From Heyndrickxia sporothermodurans (lineage in GTDB: Bacteria; Bacillota; Bacilli; Bacillales; Bacillaceae_C), in contig CP066701.1 of the NCBI GenBank assembly GCA_016756695.1, forward strand, positions 1,017,501 through 1,081,500: DNA of 64,000 nucleotides, given 5' to 3'. The notes below the pieces were generated by a model. That model was given only the letters and a program-made list of their open reading frames with translations, was not told where the DNA came from and made no database searches. Each line of letters starts with the position of its first letter. Positions within the stretch are counted from its first letter, which is position 1. This document shows positions 20,413 to 29,662 of the stretch, piece by piece. A program made the translations under genes and the position numbers.

Positions 20413-21177
20413 CTAAATCGTTTCAGAAACGTATTTAGAAATGATGAATATACCCACCATTAAAAGAAAAAACAGCATATCTTTTCCACTAACCTTCAAC
20501 TCATGATAGAAAGTTCGATCCCTGCTTCCCGTGAATCCCTTTGATTCCATTGCAATTGCTGTTCGCTCTGCTTTTCGTATCGCACTTGCTAAAAGTGGAA
20601 TGGTGTATTTTTTTAAAAGCTGTATTCTCCCTTTTATCCCTTTCTCCCAATGAACGCCTCGAATTCGATGGGCATTTCTAATAATCGTAAATTCATCCTT
20701 TAATAAAGGTAAAAACTGATAGCCTGCTAAAATTCCGTAGGCAAGCTTAGGGGGAAGTTTACATTGTTGAATCAGACTTAACATAAATTTAGTTGTATCT
20801 GTTGTTAATATAAACATTAAAGACAAGGCAGCAAAACAAAGAACACGTAATCCAAGTGCCAGTCCAGTATTCAGTCCGTAATCAGTAATCTCAAAAGGAC
20901 CTAATTTAGCATAAGTGACGAAACTAGTATTACTTGGTGGATTCGAAAATATTGTTGTTGTCCACACATACCCAAAGGCAATGATAAAAAACGGTACAAA
21001 TCGTATACACCATTTTTTCATCCCTACTTTACCAAAAAGAAATGTGATTAAGACCGTAAAAGACAAGTAAAGCAACGGAGTTAAAGGGTCAAATACAAAA
21101 GCTAAAAGTACAACAGAGACCAAAACGACCATTGCTTTTATACTAGGATTTAATAACTGAAGCCGCAATTGGTTCAC
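20413..21177 (-). CDS. ykoC: ECF transporter transmembrane component, YkoC type
   Basis: T-component of an energy-coupling factor transporter, about 251-254 residues with five or so hydrophobic segments. The typical cytoplasmic motifs are AIRKAERTAIAMESKGF (about 205-221) and RIRGVHWEKG. It overlaps ykoD by about 30 bp. GTG at 21177 abuts the AAGGGG ribosome site, whereas TTG at 21168 has 8-nt spacing and may be the true start. With YkoD and YkoE it should import thiamine or its hydroxymethylpyrimidine part. Confidence 0.9.
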   Translation of the reverse strand: MNQLRLQLLNPSIKAMVVLVSVVLLAFVFDPLTPLLYLSFTVLITFLFGKVGMKKWCIRFVPFFIIAFGYVWTTTIFSNPPSNTSFVTYAKLGPFEITDYGLNTGLALGLRVLCFAALSLMFILTTDTTKFMLSLIQQCKLPPKLAYGILAGYQFLPLLKDEFTIIRNAHRIRGVHWEKGIKGRIQLLKKYTIPLLASAIRKAERTAIAMESKGFTGSRDRTFYHELKVSGKDMLFFLLMVGIFIISKYVSETI

Positions 21178-22810
21178 CCCTTATCCCATATGTATTCCAA
21201 ATTGAATATAATAATGGATTTTCAAGGTTTGCTTTCTCCACAATTTCACTATTTTCTAAAAATAGCTCATGAGGTGTTCCTTGAAACACTACTTCCCCTT
21301 CGAAAAGAACGATGACTTGATGAGCAAATTTCGCCACAATTTCCATATCATGAGTCACCATCAACGCCGTCATCCCAATGTTCACTCTCGATTGAATCAT
21401 TTTCATCATTTCATTCGTCGCTTTCTCATCCTGTCCAAAGGTTGGCTCATCTAAAATAAGGAATTCCCGTTCATCCACTAGCATCGTAGCTACACTTAAG
21501 CGCCGCTTTTGCCCTTGACTTAATATGAAGGGATTATGATCCTTTAACCGAAGTAAGCGAAAATCCGAAAGAATATTAGCTACCTTAGAATCGATATCTT
21601 CTATTTTTTTCATCCTTGGACCAAAGGCTACTTCATCAAATACTGTATCCGCTATAAATTGATGCTCCGGATTTTGAAAAACGTAACCAATTGAATCCAA
21701 CCTCACCTTTTCATCCAAATCTTTGAACAATTTATTCCCATAGAAAATCTCCCCTTGCTGTTCCTTAAGAAGTCCCGCCAACATCAAAGTTAATGTAGAT
21801 TTACCCGCACCATTCGGACCTACAATCGCTGTCCATTCACCCTTTTTTATTGATAAATGGATATTTTTTAAAATTTGTTTCTCCCCCCGGGAAAAGGAAA
21901 CATGTTTCATTTGGATTAAAGGAGTTGATGAGAAAACATTCATTGTTTGTATTGGAGGTGAAAGGTTTATTTCATTTAATTCTTCCATTAACTCATCCAT
22001 TGTTAATGGATAAAAGTTTTCTTTCACCTGTTGTCCGAATCCTGTCACCTTTGGAAGGTATATGCCAAGATCTTTCATATTATCAAAATGATGAACCAAT
22101 CCTTTTTTCAATGAACCATCATACATTAGTTGCCCGGATTGTGTAAAAACAAGGGTGCGATCAATAAAAGGAACCCAATAATCAAGTTTATGCTCTATGA
22201 CGATGAGAGAGAAATTCAATTCTTTTTGTAATCTATCAATCGTTTCAGCAAAATCTTTTGTTGCCACCGGATCGAGCAGAGCTGTAGGTTCGTCAAGAAT
22301 CATCAATTCGGGTTCCATCGCCATCACACATGCAAGTGCAAGCTTTTGCTTCATTCCACCTGATAGGGTAGAAATTGGGGCTTGTTTATACTCCTCTAAA
22401 CCAACTAATGAAAGAGACCATTCTATTTTTCGTATCATTTCTTCTTTAGGTAATTTTATATTTTCTAAGCCGAATGCAATTTCATCCTCTACAGTGAGCA
22501 TACAAAATTGTGAATCAGGATCTTGAAATACAATGCCAATTCGGCTGCTTAATTGGCCCGGTTTATAAGATTGAATCTCTCTCCCATCATATTTAATACT
22601 TCCAGTCCTGTCCCCTTCAATTGAATTTGGAATCAGCCCGTTTAAACAAAGTGCTAACGAACTTTTGCCGGAGCCACTTGGTCCTAATAATAGAAGTTTT
22701 TCGCCTTTATTTATGGAAAAGGAGATATTATTAATAATCGATTGCTCCTCATAAGATAATGAAAGATTCCTAACTTCTAATAAGGGTTCCCTTATCTCCA
22801 TATCGATCAC
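21143..22810 (-). CDS. ykoD: ECF transporter double ATPase, YkoD type
   Basis: 555 residues with two fused ABC ATPase domains. The first is at about 10-245, with Walker A GPSGSGKSS, signature LSGGMKQK and Walker B LMILDEPTALLD. The second is at about 300-535, with GPNGAGKST, signature LSQGQKRR and FLILDEPTFGQD. Start GTG at 22810 overlaps the ykoE stop (GTGA); an ATG lies at 22801. It powers the YkoC/YkoE transporter. A two-ATPase fusion replaces the separate EcfA1/EcfA2 of general ECF modules. Confidence 0.94.
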   Translation of the reverse strand: MIDMEIREPLLEVRNLSLSYEEQSIINNISFSINKGEKLLLLGPSGSGKSSLALCLNGLIPNSIEGDRTGSIKYDGREIQSYKPGQLSSRIGIVFQDPDSQFCMLTVEDEIAFGLENIKLPKEEMIRKIEWSLSLVGLEEYKQAPISTLSGGMKQKLALACVMAMEPELMILDEPTALLDPVATKDFAETIDRLQKELNFSLIVIEHKLDYWVPFIDRTLVFTQSGQLMYDGSLKKGLVHHFDNMKDLGIYLPKVTGFGQQVKENFYPLTMDELMEELNEINLSPPIQTMNVFSSTPLIQMKHVSFSRGEKQILKNIHLSIKKGEWTAIVGPNGAGKSTLTLMLAGLLKEQQGEIFYGNKLFKDLDEKVRLDSIGYVFQNPEHQFIADTVFDEVAFGPRMKKIEDIDSKVANILSDFRLLRLKDHNPFILSQGQKRRLSVATMLVDEREFLILDEPTFGQDEKATNEMMKMIQSRVNIGMTALMVTHDMEIVAKFAHQVIVLFEGEVVFQGTPHELFLENSEIVEKANLENPLLYSIWNTYGIRGEPIAASVIKS

Positions 22811-23388
22811 GCTACTTTTCTCTTTTTCATCTCTTTGCCTAATGGCATTCCATTAAGCACCCCTGTTTTTGCCAATCCTTCACTTATATACTTGCCTAAT
22901 AATCCTGCAAGGAGTGCACCAGAAACCATTCGTATTGCTAGCATGGATAAAACATACGATGGTGAGAGAGTAGCAAATCCAGAGATAAAATATCCCCATG
23001 CAAAACTAAATATAGCTGAACCTACCCCGGCAAGCATTAACACCCATGTTGAATAACGCTTCCAGCCAGTTGCGGCAAACACAACCTCAGCTCCTAAACC
23101 TTGGATCATTCCAGAGATTAATAGTCTTGGACCAACTGCATTCCCTATTAAAATTTCCACAAATGCAGCGATCGTTTCCGACAAAAATGCTGCACCCGGC
23201 TTGCGAATAATATTGGCAACAATGATAGAAACGATAAACCATATCCCAAATATCGGTTCATAACCGATCGGTCCGACTAACCCAAAGAAAATATTCCCTA
23301 CTTGGGTAAATAATAAATATACGATGGCAAAGACAATCCCTAACACTGACATCACAACAATTTCCCGCAGACTCCATTTAGACATCAC
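22807..23388 (-). CDS. ykoE: ECF transporter substrate-binding S component, YkoE type
   Basis: About 193 residues with five or six hydrophobic segments. The start resembles MSKWSLREIVVMSVLGIVF, and the GLGAEVVFAATGWKRYS loop is typical of YkoE/thiamine S components. It is expected to bind thiamine or hydroxymethylpyrimidine in the membrane. The ribosome site is AAGGAGGG. GTG at 23388 and ATG at 23385 are both possible starts. It lies between ykoF and ykoD under one TPP riboswitch. Confidence 0.92.
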   Translation of the reverse strand: MMSKWSLREIVVMSVLGIVFAIVYLLFTQVGNIFFGLVGPIGYEPIFGIWFIVSIIVANIIRKPGAAFLSETIAAFVEILIGNAVGPRLLISGMIQGLGAEVVFAATGWKRYSTWVLMLAGVGSAIFSFAWGYFISGFATLSPSYVLSMLAIRMVSGALLAGLLGKYISEGLAKTGVLNGMPLGKEMKKRKVA

Positions 23389-23399
23389 TTTTTCCCTCC

Positions 23400-23993
23400 T
23401 TATTTCTTTTTCCTTGAAGGACTATTCGCCGAAATATTGACTGTCATTGTTACGTGTTTAACTTTTTCCTGAGTATAATTAAATGCTTGCTCGAGTGTCG
23501 TAAATACATCATGAGCATCGCCATCCAATCTGCTGGCATAGTGAATTCCACCAGTAAATGTGTCTTGCTGTTTGGCAATCTCCACAACATCTGCAATGAT
23601 TTGCATATAGTTTTCATTATTCATCGGATATAATGCAAATTGTGTAGGCGCTTCAATATGAATATTTTTTACTCTGTCTTCATTCATCCGAACATCGTCC
23701 TCGGACATATACACATCTCCATCTAAATCTCCCGGGCATCCAATTGAAAATGTTCCATTTAAGACAACATGTTTTTCAGTATTAGCCGCAATTAAATAGA
23801 TCGCTTTTGCAACGTCAAACACATGCTCCATTTTCCCACGGATTACTGTACTAATATCATCCGTTTTCACCCATACTTTAGTGGTGTCGACCCGTTGAAG
23901 CGTAGATAAAATAATATCTACAAATTCATCCGCCATCGGATAAAGGGAAAAACGAAAACCTACAATTCTACTTGTTCCACATACTTCTGTCAT
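23400..23993 (-). CDS. ykoF: Thiamine/HMP-binding protein, YkoF type
   Basis: 197 residues with two repeated ferredoxin-like halves. The repeat is visible as FRFSLYPMADEFVDIIL (about 13-29) and FALYPMNNENYMQIIADVVE (about 110-130). B. subtilis YkoF binds thiamine and its pyrimidine moiety. The start is set by the AGAGGAG site. ATG at 23999 is too close, while ATG at 23993 has 7-nt spacing. It is the first gene after the TPP riboswitch, followed by ykoE, ykoD and ykoC. Confidence 0.92.
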   Translation of the reverse strand: MTEVCGTSRIVGFRFSLYPMADEFVDIILSTLQRVDTTKVWVKTDDISTVIRGKMEHVFDVAKAIYLIAANTEKHVVLNGTFSIGCPGDLDGDVYMSEDDVRMNEDRVKNIHIEAPTQFALYPMNNENYMQIIADVVEIAKQQDTFTGGIHYASRLDGDAHDVFTTLEQAFNYTQEKVKHVTMTVNISANSPSRKKK

Positions 23994-24022
23994 AACCATT
24001 CTCCTCTCTTTTTTTGGAGAAT

Positions 24023-24052
24023 AAAAAAACTGCATCTCTTGGAAGATGCAGT
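24023..24052 (-). terminator. TPP riboswitch terminator
   Basis: Minus-strand perfect hairpin ACTGCATCTtcc/aagAGATGCAGT followed by TTTTTTT, between the THI element and ykoF. It would form when TPP is bound. Confidence 0.9.
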
Positions 24053-24099
24053 AGTATACGAATAGATGCAAATCAATGAATGATTTTACACCAATACTA

Positions 24100-24197
24100 C
24101 TACACTTCCCCACGCTAGTATTATCTAGATCGGGTAATAAGGGATCGGAACGCACTTCCACGTTCACATCTCAGCTTTTTCAGCACCCCTAGTGTAG
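24100..24197 (-). promoter_or_regulatory. TPP riboswitch (THI element)
   Basis: The minus strand carries the diagnostic THI blocks: CTAGGGGTGC, GCTGAGATG, ACCCGATCTAGATAATACTAGCG-like, and GGGGAAGTG closing P1. It precedes the thiamine-precursor transporter operon ykoF-E-D-C and a terminator, so TPP should shut transport off. Confidence 0.96.
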
Positions 24198-24447
24198 ATA
24201 GGTCATATGCAGTTTTATTATTCGCCCTTATCATACATGACAAAAAATCATGTGTAAAGTTACTTTAGCATTATTTGTTTATTCTCAGCATACCAAACTA
24301 TTCTAGGAAAATATTCCGAATGCAATTTCATTCAACAAAGTGATAAAATATACAACTTTCTATTTTCATTCTTTCCGGTTTATGATATCTTTATATAGTT
24401 ATTAATATAATTTTTTATTTATAAATATCCATTAATTTTATTCGAAG

Positions 24448-24731
24448 TTGATTGGAGCGGAAGGTGCTCGCTTTCCGCGGGCGGTTCGGGAGCCTGTTTA
24501 GCTCCGGCGGCTATCGACTAGCGAACTTCCGGTCACCTCCCTACGATAAGTCATCATCGATTCGTCCTTTAGGACTCATCGTGATTCCTTTATCTCAGTC
24601 GCTGCCCTCCAGTTCGTACGTCGATAAGCAAGCCGCCTATGCTTTTTGAACTCCTCGGCGCTTATCGCGCCTGAGGGGTCTCCCGTATACCGTTTTTCCC
24701 GCAGGAGTCTCGCACCTTCCGCTCCAATCAA
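24448..24731. repeat. MITE-like 284-bp repeat with perfect 20-bp inverted ends
   Basis: TTGATTGGAGCGGAAGGTGC (24448-24467) is exactly complementary to the right end (24712-24731). The inside is GC-rich with further self-complementary parts and no convincing gene. It belongs to the GGAGCGGAA/TTCCGCTCC interspersed repeats common in Bacillus intergenic regions. A degraded relative lies at 17250-17330. I see no clear target duplication. Apart from the TPP riboswitch, nothing else is visible in 24198-24826. Confidence 0.8.
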
Positions 24732-24826
24732 CAAGACGTCTAAATCAAGATTGAACTTTAAACAAAGCCATTAGTTTAAACATGGTTATTTTAAGGGTAT
24801 GAATGGATTACGGAGGGTTTATATAG

Positions 24827-26269
24827 ATGGAAAATCAAAATGGAGGATTACAACGTAGTTTAAAAGCACGGCATTTGACGATGATTTCATTAGGTGGATC
24901 AATTGGTACCGGGCTGTTTCTAGGAAGCGGATCGGCTATTTACCAAGCAGGACCTGGCGGTGCACTGCTTGCCTATTTGATAATTGGTGTCATGGTGTAT
25001 TTTATTATGACGAGCCTTGGTGAACTTGCTTCTTTCATGCCAACAAGCGGGGCATTTAGTACCTACGCTACACGCTTTATTGATCCGGCACTTGGATTTG
25101 CATTAGGATGGAACTATTGGTATAGCTGGGCGATCACACTTGCGGCGGAACTATCCGCTTCCACATTAGTTATGAAGTTTTGGTTCCCAGATAGTCCATC
25201 ATGGTTATGGAGCGGACTTTTTATCCTGATTATTTTTGGACTGAATATCCTCTCTGTTAAAGGATATGGCGAGGGTGAATATTGGTTCTCTTTCATTAAA
25301 GTAGCTACCATCATTATTTTCATTATCGTAGGTATTTTAATGATATTAGGTATTATGAAAGGTGATGCCATTGGCTTTAAAAACTTCACAATTGGTGACG
25401 CTCCCTTTCACGGTGGCCTACTAGCAGTTATTGGTGTGTTTCTTACCGCAGGATTTTCTTTTCAAGGAACGGAAATTGTCGGCGTAGCTGCAGGTGAAAG
25501 TGAAAATCCGAGAGAAAATGTGCCTAAAGCAATCAAAAGTGTATTTTGGAGAATTCTTTTATTTTATGTACTTGCAATTCTCGTTATAGGTTTAATTATT
25601 CCTTATACAACCAAAACCCTGCAAAGCGAAGACATCATGGTCAGTCCGTTTACGTTAGTGTTCAAAAAGGCCGGACTCGCCTTCGCTGCATCTTTAATGA
25701 ATGCAGTCATCTTAACAGCCGTATTATCTGCCGGAAACTCAAGTCTTTATGCATCTACAAGAATTTTATATGCTATGGCAAAAGAAGGACAAGCTCCAAA
25801 GTTTTTTGGAAAATTAAACAAGCGCGGAGTTCCAGTCGCCGCTCTTATTGCGACAACTTTAGTGGGAATGCTCGCATTTCTAGCATCTGCTTTTGGTGAT
25901 GGAGCAATTTACATGTGGCTGTTAAACGCTGCAGGGATTACTGGTTTCATTTTTTGGCTCGGTATTGCTGCCAGTCATTATCGGTTTAGGAAGGCTTATA
26001 TCGCTCAAGGACATGCACTTGAAAAGCTTCCATACCGGGCAAAACTATATCCGTTCGGTCCGATTCTCGCTTTTGTCGTTGGATTAGTTGTCATACTAGC
26101 CCAAGACTATCAAGCATTTCTTGGTGATAAAATAAATTGGATGGACCTGATCGCCGCTTATCTGGGTATCCCATTATTTATCGTTATGTGGTTAGGATTT
26201 AAATTTATTAAGAAAACAAAAGTGGTTCCTTTGAAGGAATGTAAGATTGATATGGATGAGTTTAAGTGA
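24827..26269 (+). CDS. lysP: Amino acid permease, LysP-like (APC family)
   Basis: 480 residues with twelve predicted membrane helices. The amino acid permease signatures are present: SLGGSIGTGLFLGSG at about 22-36 and FQGTEIVGVAAGES-like at about 214-227. The C-terminal third (TGFIFWLGIAASHYRFRKAY, LPYRAKLYPFGPILAF) closely recalls the E. coli lysine permease LysP. Substrate lysine is therefore likely but inferred. The ribosome site CGGAGGG precedes the ATG. It is monocistronic, with a terminator behind it and the MITE-like repeat upstream. I see no lysine riboswitch in the short leader. Confidence 0.85.
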   Translation: MENQNGGLQRSLKARHLTMISLGGSIGTGLFLGSGSAIYQAGPGGALLAYLIIGVMVYFIMTSLGELASFMPTSGAFSTYATRFIDPALGFALGWNYWYSWAITLAAELSASTLVMKFWFPDSPSWLWSGLFILIIFGLNILSVKGYGEGEYWFSFIKVATIIIFIIVGILMILGIMKGDAIGFKNFTIGDAPFHGGLLAVIGVFLTAGFSFQGTEIVGVAAGESENPRENVPKAIKSVFWRILLFYVLAILVIGLIIPYTTKTLQSEDIMVSPFTLVFKKAGLAFAASLMNAVILTAVLSAGNSSLYASTRILYAMAKEGQAPKFFGKLNKRGVPVAALIATTLVGMLAFLASAFGDGAIYMWLLNAAGITGFIFWLGIAASHYRFRKAYIAQGHALEKLPYRAKLYPFGPILAFVVGLVVILAQDYQAFLGDKINWMDLIAAYLGIPLFIVMWLGFKFIKKTKVVPLKECKIDMDEFK

Positions 26270-26279
26270 ACTACTGTAT

Positions 26280-26336
26280 AGGCATTTTTGTATAAAAATG
26301 CCGTGGTAAACATAACCTTTGTAAAAAACAGGTTAT
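26280..26336. repeat. Two small hairpins behind lysP
   Basis: GGCATTTTTGTATAAAAATGCC (two 9-bp arms) and ATAACCT...AGGTTAT lie between the lysP stop and its GC-rich terminator. Their function is unknown; they may be mRNA 3'-end structures. Confidence 0.5.
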
Positions 26337-26361
26337 TCAATGTTGGTAATTAGCCTGTCCT

Positions 26362-26410
26362 AACGCCCTAGACTTTGAGAGGCAAGAAGCCGATCAAGGT
26401 CTAGGGCGTT
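26362..26410 (+). terminator. Terminator after lysP
   Basis: AACGCCCTAGACtTTGA pairs with TCAaGGTCTAGGGCGTT, giving a strong 12-bp lower stem followed by TTGAATAAAGTTT. Confidence 0.8.
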
Positions 26411-26482
26411 TTGAATAAAGTTTATTGTTGTTATGCATTGCATCGACTATATGATAATTCTTTTATTAGTTGTTCGGCTCTG

Positions 26483-26566
26483 TTATCTTAACAATCGATA
26501 TGATAGGATTTCGGTATCGAATAATAAACCATCCATATCAAATATAATAAGCTGGATTTGCTTCAT
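26483..26566 (-). pseudogene. N-terminal remnant of a HAD-family phosphatase
   Basis: A 27-residue minus-strand frame behind an AGGAGAT ribosome site begins MKQIQLIIFDMDGLLFDTE and then stops. DxDGxxxDTE is the catalytic motif I of phosphoglucomutase-like HAD hydrolases, normally about 215 residues long. Downstream in another frame, AEQLIKELSYS could be the old C-terminal tail, which would suggest an internal deletion. The gene is too short to fold. Confidence 0.65.
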
Positions 26567-26678
26567 ATAGGCTATCTCCTTTTCTATCCATTTTCAATAA
26601 ATTTTGTCCATAATACTATATCTTCAAGAATTATGTTGTTAAATTATGAACTTCATTTTCCGACTAAATATTTTCGTA

Positions 26679-27011
26679 TCATTTTTTACTTTTTCTATAT
26701 TGATTCGGTGTTATCCCCACTTGTTTTTTAAAAAGTCTACAATAATAGGAAAGTTGCGAAATTCCACATTGTTCCGCAATTCGTTCTATTGACCAATCAG
26801 TATAGATTAAAAAGGCTTTTGATTGTTCAATACGGATGCGATTTAAATACTCAATTGGTCCATATCCAAACACTTGAACCATGCAACGTGCAATAAATTT
26901 TAAAACTTCAATTTCATCCTGATTTACGGTTTTCTCATAGTAGTATTTATCGGTTCGTTCAAATCCATTTTGCTTTGCAAGTTCCGTGTGTTTTGCAAGT
27001 AAAAAGTACAT
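26679..27011 (-). pseudogene. AraC-family regulator, C-terminal HTH part only
   Basis: The protein portion from about 26679 to 26986 is a typical AraC DNA-binding domain. It has two helix-turn-helix units: YLNRIRIEQSKAFLIYTDWSIERIAEQCG and the following SYYCRLFKKQVGITPNQYR. The N-terminal sensor region is missing. The first residues of the open frame are contributed by the IS21 end at 26987. The sequence beyond the far IS21 end does not encode the missing half, so insertion was accompanied by deletion. Confidence 0.75.
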
Positions 27012-27058
27012 AAAAGTGCAATAAAAAATACATAAGCTTGCCAGCCTAATTTTAGTAA

Positions 27059-27784
27059 TTATTTTTGTCGTGAAAGTGCGTGTGTAACTCTGTAACTATC
27101 TCCTGTAAAACTTAAAATATGTGCGTGATGAATAACTCGATCGACTAATGCTGCCGTTAGCCTGGAATCGACAAAAATACGATTCCATTGGCTAAATTCA
27201 AGGTTCGATGTGATGATTAAACTTTTTTGTTCATACCAGTCGGATATTAATTGAAATAATAACTCAGCCCCATCTTTGCTGAACGGGATATATCCCATTT
27301 CATCGAGTATTATGAGATCTACTTTTTTGAACTTATTTCGAAATTGCTGTAGCTTTCCTTCTTTCCATACTCTTTCTAGTGTATCGACTAAATCAGACAC
27401 ACGATAGAAACGAACTTCGTAGCCATTTTGACAGGCCTTACGCCCTAACCCTGTAGCTAATAAGGTTTTCCCAGTGCCAGGAGAACCAGTTAAAATGACA
27501 TTCTCATGTTGATTTATAAAATGTAGTTCACATAGCTCTTTCGCATCTATGTGGGGAGGGAAACGAACCTGTTCACTCCATTGAAATGCCTCTAAAGTTT
27601 TCTTGCTAAGAAACCGTGCTTTTTTAATTAAACGTTCAGCCTTTGCTTCCTCACGTAGTTGTAGCTCTCTATGTAATAGACTTTCTAGATACTGCTCGGG
27701 GTTCTCAAATGGGATAGTATCAACTATGTCTGCTACATAGGCGAGGCGAAGAGTTTTACAAATCCTTTTTAGTTCAGAATTCAA
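27059..27784 (-). CDS. istB: IS21 helper ATPase IstB
   Basis: 241 residues of the DnaC-like AAA+ family, with Walker A GSPGTGKT at about 99-106 and Walker B LIILDEMGYIPF. The C-terminal SRLTAALVDRVIHHAHIL block is typical of IstB. It assists IstA by target selection. It starts with TTG overlapping the istA stop (TTGA), which implies translational coupling. Confidence 0.93.
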   Translation of the reverse strand: MNSELKRICKTLRLAYVADIVDTIPFENPEQYLESLLHRELQLREEAKAERLIKKARFLSKKTLEAFQWSEQVRFPPHIDAKELCELHFINQHENVILTGSPGTGKTLLATGLGRKACQNGYEVRFYRVSDLVDTLERVWKEGKLQQFRNKFKKVDLIILDEMGYIPFSKDGAELLFQLISDWYEQKSLIITSNLEFSQWNRIFVDSRLTAALVDRVIHHAHILSFTGDSYRVTHALSRQK

Positions 27785-29223
27785 ACCTTATCACTCCCTT
27801 CGCGAGAAGGGGATTGAAGTTCGTCATACATTGCCCAATTGACATCATAGGGATGAGAATCGGGTTCATACATTTCTTCCGTTTGATCATTCAATAACTC
27901 GTAAAATCGATCATTGATTTCTCCCATTTCATGATTAGCTAGTAGGCTAATTAACCATTTCAGTCTTTTTTTTCTTATCGACAAATTACTGATATTAATA
28001 TATTCATAGATTCGACCTGGTAGATAAGGTGAATAACGTGAATAGGTTACAACCCGCGGCTTATGTAACCAAGATTTAAGAATAGACGACCAAGGAATTT
28101 TGCGACTTTTATTCATGTAAGGTCGATATTCTGCATGCAGGATTTCTCCATAAGGTGAAATAACTTTAAATTTGTCCCAATACTTTATAACGTGCAATTG
28201 ACCATAGTTATATCCCTTGGGGATATGTACTTTAGTTTTATCAATTACTATTTCCCCATACTTATTTGCTTGCATCAGTTCCTCTTTAAATACAGGATAA
28301 TCTTCATCGGGTAAGGCTAAAAGATATTGATGTTCCTCCTCTAGTAATTTTCGAATGGGGACATGCTTTTCATAATGAACACGCTCACGGTCCTTGGTTA
28401 AATGTTCTTCTAGGATTTGAGACAAATGCTCAAGGTTATTTATTACAGGTGATGGTGTTACAAAGTTGTACCGAATATAACCTACTTTATTTTCCACATT
28501 TCCTTTCTCATGCCCACTTCTTGGATTACAAACCTGCGGTTCAAAACCGTAGTGACTTGCAAATTGGAGGAATTCGTCTGTGAACGTTGCCTCTTGATTT
28601 CTTCCCCTCGGCTGAATAACTGCTGCCTTTAAATTATCAATCCGAACTTTCTTAGGTACTCCACCAAGTTGATTAAACATCGCTTTGAGCCCATGTAAAA
28701 AGCATTCTTGATTTTCGCCTGGCAATGGTATACAGTAAGCTGCATTACTATAAGGAAGTGTCATCAGAAGACAATGAACATCAATATACTTCCCATCCTT
28801 CACGGCCTCAGTTATTCCAAAATCAACTTGTGCCTCAGCTGGCGGATGATCCAAACGTTCCGAATTCTTATCCCTTTCTTCTTCTATGCGATCTTTACCT
28901 TCACGCCAGTCAGCGATGAAATAACAGAGGGTTCGATAGGACCCCGTGAACCCCATTTTTACAAGATCATTAAAAATCTTTTTATTAGTCCTTCTTAATT
29001 TTTTCTTTAACTTTTCATCTTCTCCTAGCCAGTCGGAAACTATCTCCCCCAAATTTTCCTCATACATCATTCCACTTTTCTTTTTAACCATTTCTTTGGG
29101 GACTTGATCGTCATCTGCATATTTCTTTGCAGTTCTCCAATTAATCCCCAACGTTTTTGAAATTTCATTTATAGATAGTGATTTTCGATTTCGTAATAAT
29201 TTGATACAATTAACTTCAGACAT
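27781..29223 (-). CDS. istA: IS21 transposase IstA
   Basis: About 480 residues. An N-terminal helix-turn-helix (ISKTLGINWRTAKKY) is followed by an rve-type DDE core beginning at AEAQVDFGITEAV, with RIDNLKAAV and the Glu-containing HEKGNVENKVGY block. A basic C-terminal region follows. I prefer the ATG at 29223 (MSEVNCIKLL), 9 nt behind AAAGGA. A longer frame opens at 29241 with TTG. The gene is intact. Confidence 0.92.
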   Translation of the reverse strand: MSEVNCIKLLRNRKSLSINEISKTLGINWRTAKKYADDDQVPKEMVKKKSGMMYEENLGEIVSDWLGEDEKLKKKLRRTNKKIFNDLVKMGFTGSYRTLCYFIADWREGKDRIEEERDKNSERLDHPPAEAQVDFGITEAVKDGKYIDVHCLLMTLPYSNAAYCIPLPGENQECFLHGLKAMFNQLGGVPKKVRIDNLKAAVIQPRGRNQEATFTDEFLQFASHYGFEPQVCNPRSGHEKGNVENKVGYIRYNFVTPSPVINNLEHLSQILEEHLTKDRERVHYEKHVPIRKLLEEEHQYLLALPDEDYPVFKEELMQANKYGEIVIDKTKVHIPKGYNYGQLHVIKYWDKFKVISPYGEILHAEYRPYMNKSRKIPWSSILKSWLHKPRVVTYSRYSPYLPGRIYEYINISNLSIRKKRLKWLISLLANHEMGEINDRFYELLNDQTEEMYEPDSHPYDVNWAMYDELQSPSREGSDKV

Positions 29224-29391
29224 TGCTAGCATTCCTTTCAACCTCCACTGTATTGCTTCGACACAATTACAGTAGAGAAATATTGGATGGCTGGCAAGTC
29301 TTTTTTTGTATAAAAATAAAGTGCAACGTTATGTACTTTTACTTTTCATAACTCTGCACTTTTATTTTGCCATACACATCCATAATTAAAA

Positions 29392-29420
29392 TGTATAAAA
29401 ATAGCCTTTTATATTGTCAA
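29392..29420 (-). promoter_or_regulatory. Strong promoter cut off by IS21
   Basis: Minus-strand TTGACA (29415-29420), 17-bp spacer, TATACA (29392-29397). It now fires into the IS21 end and may transcribe istAB. Its original gene is presumably lost or is the AraC remnant. Confidence 0.65.
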
Positions 29421-29662
29421 TATAATACCAGATACATAATCTAGATTACTTTTAAATTTTATTTATTATATTTTTAAAGAATTGAATGAATTTCATAATT
29501 CTTAGCCCTTGTGTATCAAGGGGTTTAAGAGATAAAAAAAGAAGTACCTCCCCAAATCTTGTATAATGGTAGTTGACCAGTAAGCCCCCATTCAAACAAC
29601 GCATATAAATGATCAGCACCCCTTAGTACAATAATCGTATCAATTAAGGAGGTGCTTTTCCT

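Larger units (their letters stand above)
26987..29378 (-). mobile_element. IS21-family element
   Basis: About 2.39 kb with imperfect ends starting TGTGT. The left end runs TGTGTTTTGCAAGTAAAAAG and the inverted right end TGTGTATGGCAAAATAAAAG. AAAAGTACATAA/AAAAGTGCA sub-repeats follow, as usual for IS21. It carries istA and istB. I find no matching target duplication, which fits a deletion next to the insertion. Confidence 0.85.

Noticed and set aside
24452-24649. Open frame of 65 codons
   Set aside because: It is entirely inside the GC-rich MITE-like repeat, whose self-complementary structure explains the open frame.
24740-24826. Lysine riboswitch ahead of the LysP-like permease
   Set aside because: The leader after the MITE-like repeat is too short and lacks L-box core motifs.
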